Origin: UBA3103 sp002365855
GTDB lineage: Bacteria; Bacillota; Desulfotomaculia; Desulfotomaculales; Pelotomaculaceae
Direction: 5' to 3'
DNA: 64,000 bases
Assembly: GCA_030627625.1 (NCBI GenBank)
Contig: DAOURR010000002.1
Location: 1 to 64,000 of the forward strand
Under the pieces are notes generated by a model, which was not told the DNA's origin, did no database searches, and worked only from the letters and a program-made list of their open reading frames with translations. Numbering within the stretch: the stretch's first letter is position 1; each line of letters starts with the position of its first letter. Shown in pieces: positions 25,263 to 34,342 of the stretch. The position numbers were made by a program, and so were the translations under genes.

Positions 25263-26003
25263 CTACCCGGTCGGGGCCTTAAACTCGCGTTCCAGCACTT
25301 CTCCCGGCGCGCCCAGGAAACCCATGTTGTTTCCGTTTACTTCAACTTCAACCACCCCAGCATTACCAAGCCTTACCAGGATCCTTTCTGTGGCTTCGAA
25401 AGATCTAGACTGCCCAGCGGACAACTCTCCCTGAAAAGCAGGGGTCCCGTCTACAACGACCAGCATCCAACACCTGCTGGTTGTTACATTCAATACCATC
25501 TGCACACCGGTGGGCTCAGGAACTTGTCCCTGATTTGAAGGATCTTGTCCCTGTTGCGAAGGATCTTGTCCCTGATCGTTAGGAATTTGCCCAATATTTT
25601 GAGGGGGCTGGTTAAAGAACATTGCGTTTGCCCCCAAATAGACAGTTATAATTAGCCCTGTAAATAATACTGCGGCAGCAAAATAGATCCAATGCTTCGG
25701 TTTACCCGGAACCTTAACCTTAACGCCGGCCCCCTCCTTGAGCGGCATGGCAGCGTCTTCAGGTACCATCTCCTTGTTAAACTTACTGTTATATGCCTCA
25801 AGGATCTCCTCAACGTTCAGGGTCAGAAACCTAGCGTAGTTTTTCAAAAATGCTTTTGCATAAATTGGACAAGGAAGAACTTGAAACTGCTCCATTTCCA
25901 TAGCCCGAATGTATTTGCGGCGGATTTTAGTTTCCTCCTCCACCGCTTCCAGGGTTATCCCACGCGCTTCTCTGGCTTCTTTTAAAGCTTTTCCAATTTC
26001 CAT
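25263..26003 (-). CDS. rodZ: RodZ-like protein: HTH domain, membrane segment, DUF4115
   Basis: This is a 246-residue protein. An N-terminal XRE-like helix-turn-helix (ALKEAREARGITLEAVEEETKIRRKYIRAMEMEQF, residues 6-40) precedes an acidic/basic linker and one membrane segment near 105-127. A Q/D/P repeat linker follows (three GQDPS/GQVP-type repeats, about 138-160), then a DUF4115 beta domain to the C-terminus. RodZ links MreB to the cell envelope and shape control. It converges with degV. The long repeat linker is a minor oddity. Confidence 0.85.
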   Translation of the reverse strand: MEIGKALKEAREARGITLEAVEEETKIRRKYIRAMEMEQFQVLPCPIYAKAFLKNYARFLTLNVEEILEAYNSKFNKEMVPEDAAMPLKEGAGVKVKVPGKPKHWIYFAAAVLFTGLIITVYLGANAMFFNQPPQNIGQIPNDQGQDPSQQGQDPSNQGQVPEPTGVQMVLNVTTSRCWMLVVVDGTPAFQGELSAGQSRSFEATERILVRLGNAGVVEVEVNGNNMGFLGAPGEVLEREFKAPTG

Positions 26004-26138
26004 TATTCGCCCCCCACCGGTAGCATGTTACCTTGCGGTTTCCGAAATGATATTAAATATGCTTTAAAATCTTTTTTTAACTGGAGTAAATATATTTACA
26101 GCCTGATTACTTACAGAAAACATTCAAATGATATTCTA

Positions 26139-27173
26139 TTAAAGGTTTTTCACAAAATTAAATACTTTCTCAGATGCTTCCTCAATGTCCGTAGTATCCA
26201 CTGACAAAGCATATTCGTCACTTGGTCCGTCCGGGTAACGGTATAACGGGTCATAATAGTTTTTAAGAAGGTAAGTGAAAACAAGCTCAAAACTTCTTTG
26301 CTCCAGCATGCTGTTTAAAGCCTCTGCCTTTGCCGCGCCTATTTTATTCTTTAATAGTGAGGTAGAATGCTGCAGCTCCTTTACGTTTTCACCGGGTCCA
26401 TTTGTATATACATCACGGATTCTTTTAACCCTGTTTTCCAGTGATGTGTATAACAACACCTGTATACCATTTTTAATAGAGTTCAACAGAGGGACAGGAA
26501 GGAGTATTTTCCCAACTCTTCTACTCTCGCACTCAACCACAAATACACTCTTTTCTCCGATCTCTTTTAGAAACCAAACAATTGAACTCTCAAAAGACTT
26601 CTGGGTCGGTGAAGGGGGAAGGCCAATTTTCCCGAAAACAGAACCCCTGTGCTCAGCCAATCCCTCCAGGTCAAGTGCTGGAAACCCCTTTTGAGCTAAA
26701 CGGATCAGTACATCGGTCTTCCCTACGCCCGTGAGACCGTTTAAGACAACAGCTTTTTGTGTCAGTTCCTCCCGGTCCAGGTACCCGTAAACATATCGAC
26801 GGTAAGCCTTGTACCCGCCAATTACCCGGTAGACAGGTAACCCTGCGGTCTTAAGAACTGAAGCCATGTACTGGCTCCGCATACCCCCTCGCCAACAAAA
26901 AACGGCGACTTTTTTCCCAGCAGCTAGATTACAAATCTCGGATATCTTTTCTGCCATCTTGGGAGCTACCAATGCCAGAGCAAGCCTTCTGGCAGGTTCC
27001 GGTCCCTCAATGCGATATAATGTTCCAACGGCCGACCTTTCTTCATCTCCCAGTATCGGCACATTAACCGCCCCTGGTATGGTTGCCTCGGAATACTCCA
27101 TTTCAGAGCGCACATCAATCAGCAGTAAATCATCCGAATCAAGCGCCTGATCAATAGAAATTTCTTTAACCAT
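26139..27173 (-). CDS. mnmH: tRNA 2-selenouridine synthase (MnmH/SelU)
   Basis: This 344-residue protein has an N-terminal rhodanese domain with LLIDVRSEMEYSEATIPGAVN (from residue 16) and the catalytic cysteine in CWRGGMRS (Cys93). A C-terminal P-loop domain carries GLTGVGKT (146-153). This fusion is diagnostic of MnmH, which replaces sulfur by selenium in the wobble uridine of certain tRNAs using selenophosphate. It implies SelD and selenium use in this organism; SelD is not in the window. It has its own promoter and lies between ftsK and the rodZ-like gene. Confidence 0.95.
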   Translation of the reverse strand: MVKEISIDQALDSDDLLLIDVRSEMEYSEATIPGAVNVPILGDEERSAVGTLYRIEGPEPARRLALALVAPKMAEKISEICNLAAGKKVAVFCWRGGMRSQYMASVLKTAGLPVYRVIGGYKAYRRYVYGYLDREELTQKAVVLNGLTGVGKTDVLIRLAQKGFPALDLEGLAEHRGSVFGKIGLPPSPTQKSFESSIVWFLKEIGEKSVFVVECESRRVGKILLPVPLLNSIKNGIQVLLYTSLENRVKRIRDVYTNGPGENVKELQHSTSLLKNKIGAAKAEALNSMLEQRSFELVFTYLLKNYYDPLYRYPDGPSDEYALSVDTTDIEEASEKVFNFVKNL

Positions 27174-27293
27174 ATTGAGCTGATCCTCTAGCCTTAAAAA
27201 CCCCGTTGTAATAAATTATTAAAGTTTTATGCTAACAAGCATTTGATAAAAGCTCCTGCAACGGTTATTTTAGGGTCTCCTTTTTCATCAAAT

Positions 27294-27322
27294 ATATAAC
27301 ATGAGACCTAAGATACTGTCAA
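27294..27322 (-). promoter_or_regulatory. Sigma-A promoter of mnmH
   Basis: TTGACA, 17 bases, TTATAT on the minus strand, starting two bases after the ftsK stop. This gives a leader of roughly 115 bases before mnmH. Confidence 0.7.
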
Positions 27323-27323
27323 A

Positions 27324-29573
27324 TCAGTTTGGCAGCTTTCTTTTAAAGACCTGATTGTACTGATCCAATGTCATCAGAATAGCCCGCGGTTTGCTGCCCT
27401 CATAACCCCCGACTATACCCCTCTGCTCCATTATGTCAATCAACCGCGCTGCCCTGGCGTATCCTATATGCAGCCTTCTCTGAAGCAGCGAAATTGAGGC
27501 GTGACCGCTCTCAATAAGCATCTGAACAGCTTGTGCCAGAAGCTCATCTTCAAATTCCTGTACAACCTCTTCCACCTGCGCCTCGATTAAAATTTTGTCA
27601 TCATAAACAGGTTCGGCCTGTTTTTTCAGGTAGTTTACGAGGTCTTCCACTTCACGGTCCGAAAGGAAGGCGCCTTGTACGCGAACCGGTTTTGACGCGC
27701 CGACCGGATAATAAAGCATGTCACCCTTTCCCAGAAGCTTCTCCGCTCCAGACATGTCAAGAATCGTACGCGAGTCAATCTGGGATGAAACAGCAAATGA
27801 TATCCTGGAAGGGATGTTGGCCTTGATCAAACCTGTAATGACATCGACAGACGGGCGCTGGGTGGCAACAACAAGATGAATCCCTGCGGCCCTGGCCATC
27901 TGCGCGAGACGGCATACAGCATCCTCAACGTCCGCCGGCGCCACCATCATCAGGTCTGCCAGTTCGTCAATTATCACAACTATAAAGGGAAGCTTCCTTC
28001 TGTTTGGATCCGGGTCACCAACTTTAAACATCTTATTGTAGCGAGTAATATCCCGCACCCCTACGCTTGCGAAGAGCTCATAGCGGTGTTCCATTTCCCT
28101 GGCAGCCCAGCGCAGGGAAGTTGCCGCTTTTTTAGGATCGGTAACAACGGGGGAAACCAGGTGGGGAATTCCATTATATGTTGCAAGTTCCACCATCTTG
28201 GGGTCAATCATTAGAATTTTTACTTCGTCTGGAGTCGCTTTAAAAAGTATGCTGGCAATTAGTGTATTCAAACATACGCTTTTACCAGAGCCCGTAGCCC
28301 CAGCGATCAGCACGTGGTGCATCTTGGTAAGATCGGCTATAATTGGATTTCCTGCAATATCTTTACCCAGAGCCATAGTCAGTTTTGAACCCGACTGTAT
28401 AAATTCCTGGGCTTCAAGAAGATCTCTCAAATGGACCATGGAGATTTCCTTGTTGGGTACTTCAATCCCTACCGCAGCCTTACCAGGGATCGGCGCTTCG
28501 ATCCGTACATCCGGGGCAGCCATTGAGAGAGCTATATCATCTGCCAAATTAACAATCCGGCTGACCTTAACTCCTGCAGGCGGTTGAATTTCATAACGAG
28601 TAATGGCCGGGCCCCTTGAAACCTGGATTACTTTTGCCTTAACTCCGAAACTCTCAAGGGTTTCTTCCAAGATCCTGATATTTTCATTAATATCCTTGCT
28701 GAAACGCACGCTTTTCACTCTATGTGGACGTGCAAATATCGATAATGGGGGCAGATGAAAACTTGAACTGTCGGGCTGATAATCACTGGTAAAGAAAGTG
28801 ACCTGCTCGTCACCCTCGACAGATTTATCAGAATCAATATCAACGATCCTAGGTCTAAAGGTATTAGTCCGGCTCTTCGAAACAGTAGTGGAAGGATCAT
28901 CGCGCGCCTGCTCCCCTTCAGGTCCTTTAGTGGTTTTGGGGGATTCAATTATAGAAAACTGCTCCCCGCCATGATCGATAATAACCGGTGCCGGAGGAGT
29001 GGTTTCACTTTCTTCTTCGACTTCTGTAAAGAGAAAATTAACCAACCCCTTAGAACTTTTTTTATAGGTTTCCTGAACTTTGATCACAAACTCTTTTGCC
29101 ATAGCCGCAAGCGACAAATTGGTCAGTAGCAGCAGGGCAATCAAACACGCTGCAATAAGAATAATATAAGTACCGGCTATACCGAAAGATTTCATTAATA
29201 CAAAGCTTAACAGAGCGCCTAAAACTCCTCCTCCGTCACCTGAGACGCCTGCCTTAAAGGAATCCTCAATGGGGATAATCAGGTGCAGGAAAGTCAGCGA
29301 AACAAAAAATAGCAGCACCAGACCGTACATCCTTTCAGTGACTCTTGTACGGCTGCGTTTTTGAACCAGTCTGATTCCTATCATGACCAAAAGGATTGGA
29401 AATACATACCTTCCCTCACCGGCAATGCTCTTCAGGGATTTATCAACAAACCCGCTGACTATACCAGTATTTGGGTACAGAATACTAATAGTACCCAAAA
29501 CTCCCAGCGCAATTAAGCTAATCCCAAATATTTCATATTTCAGTTCTTCTTTTAGCTGACCCAGTACTCCCAT
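27324..29573 (-). CDS. ftsK: DNA translocase FtsK/SpoIIIE
   Basis: This is a 749-residue translocase. Four membrane segments lie in residues 15-155. An acidic linker runs to about 280, the alpha domain follows from about 290, and the beta motor has Walker A GATGSGKS (425-432) and Walker B VVIIDELADLM (532-542). The gamma winged-helix domain (about 690-749, with GHASISLLQRRLHIGYARAARLID) reads KOPS/SRS sites. It pumps chromosomal DNA through the division or sporulation septum. Its location after tepA-ylzJ corresponds to spoIIIE in B. subtilis, so a spore role is likely. Confidence 0.97.
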   Translation of the reverse strand: MGVLGQLKEELKYEIFGISLIALGVLGTISILYPNTGIVSGFVDKSLKSIAGEGRYVFPILLVMIGIRLVQKRSRTRVTERMYGLVLLFFVSLTFLHLIIPIEDSFKAGVSGDGGGVLGALLSFVLMKSFGIAGTYIILIAACLIALLLLTNLSLAAMAKEFVIKVQETYKKSSKGLVNFLFTEVEEESETTPPAPVIIDHGGEQFSIIESPKTTKGPEGEQARDDPSTTVSKSRTNTFRPRIVDIDSDKSVEGDEQVTFFTSDYQPDSSSFHLPPLSIFARPHRVKSVRFSKDINENIRILEETLESFGVKAKVIQVSRGPAITRYEIQPPAGVKVSRIVNLADDIALSMAAPDVRIEAPIPGKAAVGIEVPNKEISMVHLRDLLEAQEFIQSGSKLTMALGKDIAGNPIIADLTKMHHVLIAGATGSGKSVCLNTLIASILFKATPDEVKILMIDPKMVELATYNGIPHLVSPVVTDPKKAATSLRWAAREMEHRYELFASVGVRDITRYNKMFKVGDPDPNRRKLPFIVVIIDELADLMMVAPADVEDAVCRLAQMARAAGIHLVVATQRPSVDVITGLIKANIPSRISFAVSSQIDSRTILDMSGAEKLLGKGDMLYYPVGASKPVRVQGAFLSDREVEDLVNYLKKQAEPVYDDKILIEAQVEEVVQEFEDELLAQAVQMLIESGHASISLLQRRLHIGYARAARLIDIMEQRGIVGGYEGSKPRAILMTLDQYNQVFKRKLPN

Positions 29574-29635
29574 ATTTTACCCTCCATGAATAATATACCA
29601 CACCATGCTGAAAAATCCTTTATACCCAATTAAAT

Positions 29636-29663
29636 TAAGCCCTTCTTAATAACGAAGGGCTTA
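29636..29663 (-). terminator. Hairpin terminator after uppP
   Basis: A perfect 10-bp stem, TAAGCCCTTC / GAAGGGCTTA, lies 38 bases after the uppP stop. The tail on the minus strand (ATTTAATT) is only moderately T-rich. Confidence 0.6.
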
Positions 29664-29700
29664 TAAAAGGTATCAATTTACATAGATTATCAAATACCAG

Positions 29701-30489
29701 CTATCCCATCCTGACAACCGCCAGGGCTATAATTCCAAGGCCCAGGGCAAATCGATACCAGACAAATAGCGCGAAACTGTGCTCAGTAAGAAATTTTAAC
29801 AAAAATCCAATAGATATAAAACCAACTACGGCGGATGACACTATTCCTGTGATGAAGGCTGTATTAATATCCGCTGTCGACAGGTTTTTTATTTGCATAA
29901 CTCCCGCCCCAAAAATAATAGGCGTTGAAAGCAGGAATGAAAACCTTGCAGAGGCTTCACGGGTTAGACCAAGTGCCCTGCCTGCTGTCATGGTAACCCC
30001 TGAGCGCGACACGCCGGGGATGATGGCAAAGGCCTGCGACAAACCTATCAACAGGCTGTCTTTAATCGATACGCCCCAAATGCTCTTTCTTTTGACTGCG
30101 GTGCGGTCAACCCAATACAATATGCCCCCCATAACTATCAACATGGTTCCGATCAAAAATGGGTTGCGGAAGACTGTTTCGGCTTGTTCCTCAAGAAGAT
30201 AACCAATGGCTGCCCCTGGTATAGTTGCGATAAGCAGGTACCAAAACAAACGGGCTTTAGGTGTCGACCTGCGAAGCGCAGCCTCACTCAACAGGCCGGT
30301 CCAGTCCTTCCAAAAAAATATCACAACAGCAATAAGCGTTCCCATATGTAGCGCGACGTCAAAAGTCAGACCCGGGTCATCCCATCCCAGGGCCCAGGGA
30401 GCAAGAACCAGGTGGGCCGAACTGGATATTGGGAGAAATTCCCCCAAACCCTGGATTATACTCATCACTAGAGCCTGAAAAACTGTCAA
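29701..30489 (-). CDS. uppP: Undecaprenyl-diphosphatase UppP (BacA)
   Basis: This polytopic membrane phosphatase recycles undecaprenyl diphosphate for cell-wall synthesis; high expression gives bacitracin resistance. Signatures are SIIQGLGEFLPISSSAHL near the start and PGVSRSGVTMTAGRALGL near 170-188. TTG 30489 is preferred (262 aa): GGGGGTG lies five bases before it, and the upstream ATG at 30546 lies before the promoter's -10. It interrupts the usual ylzJ-ftsK adjacency and lies downstream of the isolated B12 riboswitch, but two terminators and its own promoter lie between. Confidence 0.95.
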   Translation of the reverse strand: MTVFQALVMSIIQGLGEFLPISSSAHLVLAPWALGWDDPGLTFDVALHMGTLIAVVIFFWKDWTGLLSEAALRRSTPKARLFWYLLIATIPGAAIGYLLEEQAETVFRNPFLIGTMLIVMGGILYWVDRTAVKRKSIWGVSIKDSLLIGLSQAFAIIPGVSRSGVTMTAGRALGLTREASARFSFLLSTPIIFGAGVMQIKNLSTADINTAFITGIVSSAVVGFISIGFLLKFLTEHSFALFVWYRFALGLGIIALAVVRMG

Positions 30490-30525
30490 AAAAACACCCC
30501 CAGCGAGCTTGTAACAATCTATAAT

Positions 30526-30534
30526 ATTATAGCA
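30526..30534 (-). promoter_or_regulatory. Extended -10 promoter of uppP
   Basis: The minus strand reads GTGCTATAAT, a perfect TGn-extended -10, 37 bases before the TTG start. No clear -35 is seen. Confidence 0.55.
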
Positions 30535-30664
30535 CGGCTCCTGCATAAATGACCGTTTAATAGTATATGATTGACATCATGTCATCTATATAATATTTTA
30601 ATAGAAATAAACGTGACACCATAGTAAAAATCTTTCCGACCGTAACAATTCTATAGCATCATTT

Positions 30665-30698
30665 GAAAAAAAGAAACCCGTTCATCCCAAAACGGGTT
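30665..30698 (-). terminator. Second terminator behind the B12 riboswitch
   Basis: AACCCGT / ACGGGTT stem with a ten-base loop, then TCTTTTTTTC on the minus strand. It stands only about 35 bases past the riboswitch terminator and would stop any read-through before uppP. Confidence 0.8.
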
Positions 30699-30730
30699 AA
30701 TACAAAGAAACATTGGAAGGAGGAAATAAC

Positions 30731-30768
30731 ATAAAAACCCGGGTCCTTCCGCTAAGAAGCCGGGTTTT
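30731..30768 (-). terminator. Riboswitch-controlled terminator
   Basis: AAAACCCGG / CCGGGTTTT stem, with an inner CTTC/GAAG, ending in five T on the minus strand. The loop-side CGGAAGG (30745-30751) can pair instead with CCTTCCG at 30813-30819 just after the aptamer, which would form an antiterminator. Confidence 0.78.
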
Positions 30769-30829
30769 CAAGGTAAAATACCAAGAAACAAAACACAGCA
30801 CAAACCTTTCTACGGAAGGTGGCTCATTA

Positions 30830-30999
30830 CCAACCAGGCAGGTCTCCTGACTTGTGGATCACAGCGCATCTCCCGCCTTCCCGGACTTACTTTCAAGCCC
30901 AGTGGCATTTTGGGAGTCACTCCCCACTTACAGTGGCCAGACCGTCCGGGATTTGCACCCGGTTCCCTAAACCCAGAATAAAGCTGGGACACTGATCGG
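30830..30999 (-). promoter_or_regulatory. Cobalamin riboswitch aptamer (isolated)
   Basis: On the minus strand the B12-element core is readable in order: GGGAACCGGGTGCAAATCCC, CGGTCTGGCCACTGTAA, a TGCCACTGG arm, GGGAAGGCGGGAGATG, GATCCACAAG, and the B12 box AGTCAGGAGACCTGCC. A 7-bp P1 (CCGATCA with TGGTTGG, including G-U pairs) closes it at 30999 and 30830. Cobalamin riboswitches normally shut off B12 synthesis or transport genes when adenosylcobalamin binds. Here only terminators follow, then uppP, which is not a known B12-controlled gene. The aptamer shows no obvious decay. Confidence 0.93.
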
Positions 31000-31022
31000 T
31001 TTTAAACAATTCAATTACTAGA

Positions 31023-31051
31023 ATATTATCATTCTTTCAATTCGTTGTCCA
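31023..31051 (-). promoter_or_regulatory. Promoter of the B12 riboswitch RNA
   Basis: TGGACA, 17 bases, TAATAT on the minus strand, with a TGn extension before the -10. The predicted start is about 15 bases before the aptamer. It shows that the riboswitch RNA can be made independently of ylzJ. Confidence 0.72.
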
Positions 31052-31166
31052 TGTTTTAGTTAATAAAATTTTAATTTTAAAGATTATAAGTTGTTAAAAA
31101 CGTCCTGGCTGGAGTACAAGAAGCATACAATCGAAACTCCCAGCAATCTACTGTAATAACTGCAAA

Positions 31167-31382
31167 TTACTTACACTCTATAATGCATCCGGGCGCCAGC
31201 TCAGGCTTTAAGTAGTCAGATGGCTTGGTACTCAGTAATTTGACAATTCTTTTATTACCAAATCCAGCCTCCTCAACCATAATCTTTACACCCATATATT
31301 CAATTTCTTTATATTCCGGGTATTTAGTGTTGTCGAATCCCTCGAACACCAGTTCCAATTGCATAGGCGTGTATAAAATCAT
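31167..31382 (-). CDS. ylzJ: YlzJ-like protein
   Basis: This 71-residue protein begins MILYTPMQLELVFEGFD and contains a central GVKIMVE strand, the YlzJ family pattern. The function is unknown. It overlaps the end of tepA by four bases (ATGA), as in Bacillus where tepA-ylzJ precede spoIIIE. It is soluble and has no catalytic motif that I can name. Confidence 0.85.
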   Translation of the reverse strand: MILYTPMQLELVFEGFDNTKYPEYKEIEYMGVKIMVEEAGFGNKRIVKLLSTKPSDYLKPELAPGCIIECK

Positions 31383-32221
31383 TGCAGAGACACCTCTTTT
31401 ACGCCAGTCTTTCTATCCTCAATCAAAGATTTAAGTTTTTTTACAGCGTTGCCTATACCCCCAACCTCGTCAATCAGCCCCACTTCCACAGCCTCTTTAC
31501 CTATTAACACAGTTCCAATATCTCTGGCCAACTCTCCCATGCGGAACATCAATTCGCGAAACTTTTCTTCGGTAACACCAGAATGCTCAGTGACAAACCT
31601 AACCACCCTGTCCTGCATCTTGTCTAAATATTCATATGTCTGAGGCACACCAATCACCAGGCCATTAAGCCTGATCGGGTGGATGGTCATGCTGGCAGTA
31701 TTAGCAATAAACGAATAATGAGAGCCTACTGCAATTGGCACACCGATCGAATGCCCTCCTCCTAAAATAACTGAAACTGAGGGCTTCGACATTCCAGAGA
31801 TCATTTCAGCTATTGCCAGGCCCGCCTCAACGTCACCACCTACAGTATTTAAGACAATTAATATGCCTTCGACTTCCGCTGCCTGTTCTAAAGCCACTAG
31901 TTGTGGAATCATATGCTCGTACTTGGTAGTCTTGTTTTGTGGCGGCAACACCAGGTGTCCTTCTATTTGACCGATGATTGTCATACAATGAATATTGCTT
32001 TTTACTTCAGGAATTGTGCTTGATCCTATCTCCTTCAATGTTTCCATGGCGCCTTTGGCCTTTCCGGTTACTTTTCTCCCGTGTCTTGGATCCTGTTCCG
32101 GTTCAGCTTCCCGGTCCGGATCGTCCCTCCTTTCGGGATTTGGTTCTACACCAGGGTCAGGGATTGGTCCCGGCGTATAGGGGAAAACACCTGGTTCTGG
32201 ATCAAAATTGTGTGTACTCAT
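31379..32221 (-). CDS. tepA: Translocation-enhancing protein TepA (ClpP-fold protease)
   Basis: This is a 280-residue ClpP-like serine protease. Residues 1-60 are a P/E/D-rich disordered leader. The Clp fold begins near 80 (CMTIIGQIEGHLVLP). The oxyanion strand is VLNTVGGDVEAGLAIAE, and the probable nucleophile is the serine in GGGHSIGVPIAVGS. A histidine lies in MTIHPIRLNG. TepA is conserved in spore formers and has been linked to protein export and degradation of spore small acid-soluble proteins. ATG 32221 has AGGAGTG six bases upstream; the ATG at 32239 has none. Confidence 0.92.
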   Translation of the reverse strand: MSTHNFDPEPGVFPYTPGPIPDPGVEPNPERRDDPDREAEPEQDPRHGRKVTGKAKGAMETLKEIGSSTIPEVKSNIHCMTIIGQIEGHLVLPPQNKTTKYEHMIPQLVALEQAAEVEGILIVLNTVGGDVEAGLAIAEMISGMSKPSVSVILGGGHSIGVPIAVGSHYSFIANTASMTIHPIRLNGLVIGVPQTYEYLDKMQDRVVRFVTEHSGVTEEKFRELMFRMGELARDIGTVLIGKEAVEVGLIDEVGGIGNAVKKLKSLIEDRKTGVKEVSLQ

Positions 32222-32323
32222 GCTTATCACTCCTGACATGACATTACAGTAGTTATAACGTTTTTAGTATGTATAAATATAACGAAAAATAAACTGTTTA
32301 TGTCCTGTATTAAGTGAGAACTT

Positions 32324-32350
32324 AAAAAAAGCCGCTCGAACGGCTTTTTT
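32324..32350 (-). terminator. Terminator after rnj
   Basis: AAAAAAGCCG-CTCGAA-CGGCTTTTTT, a symmetric stem with T-runs on both strands, 30 bases after the rnj stop. Confidence 0.9.
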
Positions 32351-32379
32351 ATGTATCCTAACAAATATATAAATTTTAA

Positions 32380-34047
32380 TTACTTAACTTCCATGATAAT
32401 GGGTAAAATCATCGGCCTTCTCCTGGTTTTTTCATATAAAAACTTTCCCAAAGCGTCTCTGACCTGAGATTTAATAGAAGACCACTCCACTATGCCCTTG
32501 TCCGCACATTTATCAAGGGCGCTGCTCACTATGATTTTTGCTTCATCGAGTAGCTTTTCTGATTCTCTAACATACACGAATCCCCTGGATACAATATCCG
32601 GTCCAGCCATTACCGAGCCTGTTTCATGGTCCATGGTTACAACCACAATCAGGATTCCATCCTGTGATAACAGCTTCCTGTCTCTGAGAACTATATTTCC
32701 GACATCCCCGACACCAAGCCCGTCAACAAGTACTTTCCCCGCAGTGACCCTGCCCGTCACACGACCCGAACGACGGCTGAATTCTAGTACCTGACCGTTT
32801 TCTGCAACGAAAACGTTTTCCGGCAGCACACCAATGTCCATGGCCAACTCAGCATGTTTAATAAGCATCCTGTATTCCCCATGTATAGGAACAAAAAACT
32901 TCGGCTTAACCAGGTTGAGCATCAGCTTGAGTTCTTCCTGGCTGGGGTGTCCAGATACATGGATATCAGATGTTATATCATAGATGACCCGCGCACCCTG
33001 TTTAAAAAGCTGGTCAATTATACGCGCTACCAATTTTTCATTGCCAGGTATAGGCGCCGCAGAAATAATGATCGTATCACCTGGTACAATGTCTACCTGC
33101 CGGTGGTCAGCTAAGGCCATTCTTGTAAGTGCTGACATTGGCTCACCCTGACTTCCAGTTGTGAGAATTACAACCCGATGTCCCGGCAGCCGGTTCGCTT
33201 CGTCAAGGTCGACCAAAACCCCCTCCGGAATATTCATATATCCAAGTTCGTTGGCCACGTTAATAACATTAACCATGCTTCTGCCGACCACCGCGACTTT
33301 GCGGTTATGCTTACATGCTGCAAATATTGCCTGTTGAAGTCTATGAACATTTGATGCAAATGTTGTAATAATAATGCGGTCCTTGGCCTGACGGAAGTTT
33401 TCATCAAAAGTGTTGCCGACCACTCGTTCAGACATGGTGTAACCAGGCCGTTCCGCATTAGTACTGTCGGAAAGTAAGACCAGGACACCTTTATCACCTA
33501 ATTGTGCCAGACGATTGAAATCCGTTACCTGACCATCAACCGGAGTCTGATCAATTTTAAAATCTCCCGTATGGACCACCACGCCCATAGGTGTATGCAC
33601 AGCTACTGCAACCGCATCAGGAATGCTGTGAGAGACACGTATGAATTCCACTTTAAAAGGACCTATTTGCACAATATCTCTGGGCTTCACCGTCTGCAGG
33701 GCCACATCATCAGAAAGCCTTTGTTCTTTTAGTTTGCCCTGCAAGAGTCCCAGGGTAAGTTTTGTTCCGTAAACAGGAATTTTAAGATGGCGAAGCAGGT
33801 AAGGCAGGGCTCCTATATGATCCTCGTGACCATGAGTGAGGACAATCCCCCGCACAAACTCCCTGTTTTCAAGCAGGTAAGTGATATCAGGAATAACAAT
33901 ATCAATACCCAGCATTTCCTCTTCCGGGAACATTAAACCACAGTCAATAACCATGATATTTTCCCCAAATCTCACCACCATCATGTTTTTGCCGATTTCC
34001 CCCAGTCCCCCAAGGGGAATAAGGGACAATTTAGTTTCTTTAGCCAA
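32380..34047 (-). CDS. rnj: Ribonuclease J
   Basis: This is a 555-residue beta-CASP metallo-beta-lactamase RNase. LTHGHEDHIGALPYLL (about 70-85) holds the zinc ligands, VVHTGDFKID is near 160, SDSTNAERPGYTMSE near 194, and the beta-CASP motifs (ITTFASNVHRLQQ; HVSGHPSQEELKLML near 364) follow. The C-terminal dimerisation domain ends the protein. RNase J has 5'-3' exonuclease and endonuclease activity. It lies where B. subtilis has rnjB. The start is TTG 34047, behind GGAGGTG. Confidence 0.96.
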   Translation of the reverse strand: MAKETKLSLIPLGGLGEIGKNMMVVRFGENIMVIDCGLMFPEEEMLGIDIVIPDITYLLENREFVRGIVLTHGHEDHIGALPYLLRHLKIPVYGTKLTLGLLQGKLKEQRLSDDVALQTVKPRDIVQIGPFKVEFIRVSHSIPDAVAVAVHTPMGVVVHTGDFKIDQTPVDGQVTDFNRLAQLGDKGVLVLLSDSTNAERPGYTMSERVVGNTFDENFRQAKDRIIITTFASNVHRLQQAIFAACKHNRKVAVVGRSMVNVINVANELGYMNIPEGVLVDLDEANRLPGHRVVILTTGSQGEPMSALTRMALADHRQVDIVPGDTIIISAAPIPGNEKLVARIIDQLFKQGARVIYDITSDIHVSGHPSQEELKLMLNLVKPKFFVPIHGEYRMLIKHAELAMDIGVLPENVFVAENGQVLEFSRRSGRVTGRVTAGKVLVDGLGVGDVGNIVLRDRKLLSQDGILIVVVTMDHETGSVMAGPDIVSRGFVYVRESEKLLDEAKIIVSSALDKCADKGIVEWSSIKSQVRDALGKFLYEKTRRRPMILPIIMEVK

Positions 34048-34174
34048 ATCCGCACCTCCTAACCTTTTCTAATAAGAAGTTTTATTCTGTAAACGGTGAG
34101 ATAGTTCAGGAGAAGGCGGGGGGAAATATTTTTTTTGACCTGGTTTATCACAAAACGTTCACAAAGATAATAAC

Positions 34175-34203
34175 ATTATACTTTATTATTGTAGTAGTAA
34201 CAA
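34175..34203 (-). promoter_or_regulatory. Sigma-A promoter of rnj
   Basis: TTGTTA, 17 bases, TATAAT on the minus strand, giving a leader of about 120 bases. The rest of the 350-base gap (34048-34397) holds the dapA terminator and a small GGTTA/TAACC hairpin near 34230, and nothing else I can identify. Confidence 0.72.
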
Positions 34204-34342
34204 CTTGCTTCTGGACCAAAAAATGGCTGGTTACGCCTAACCCCTTTATCAGGGACTATTAATAACAACCAAGGGCTTCTATATAAACAGCAAATATCAT
34301 AATTGCCTATAAAGAGTTAAATAAAAGATTAATCTTCACGTT

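Noticed and set aside
30810..30992. 60-codon minus-strand frame
   Set aside because: It lies wholly within the cobalamin aptamer, has no ribosome-binding site, and its sequence is explained by the RNA structure.
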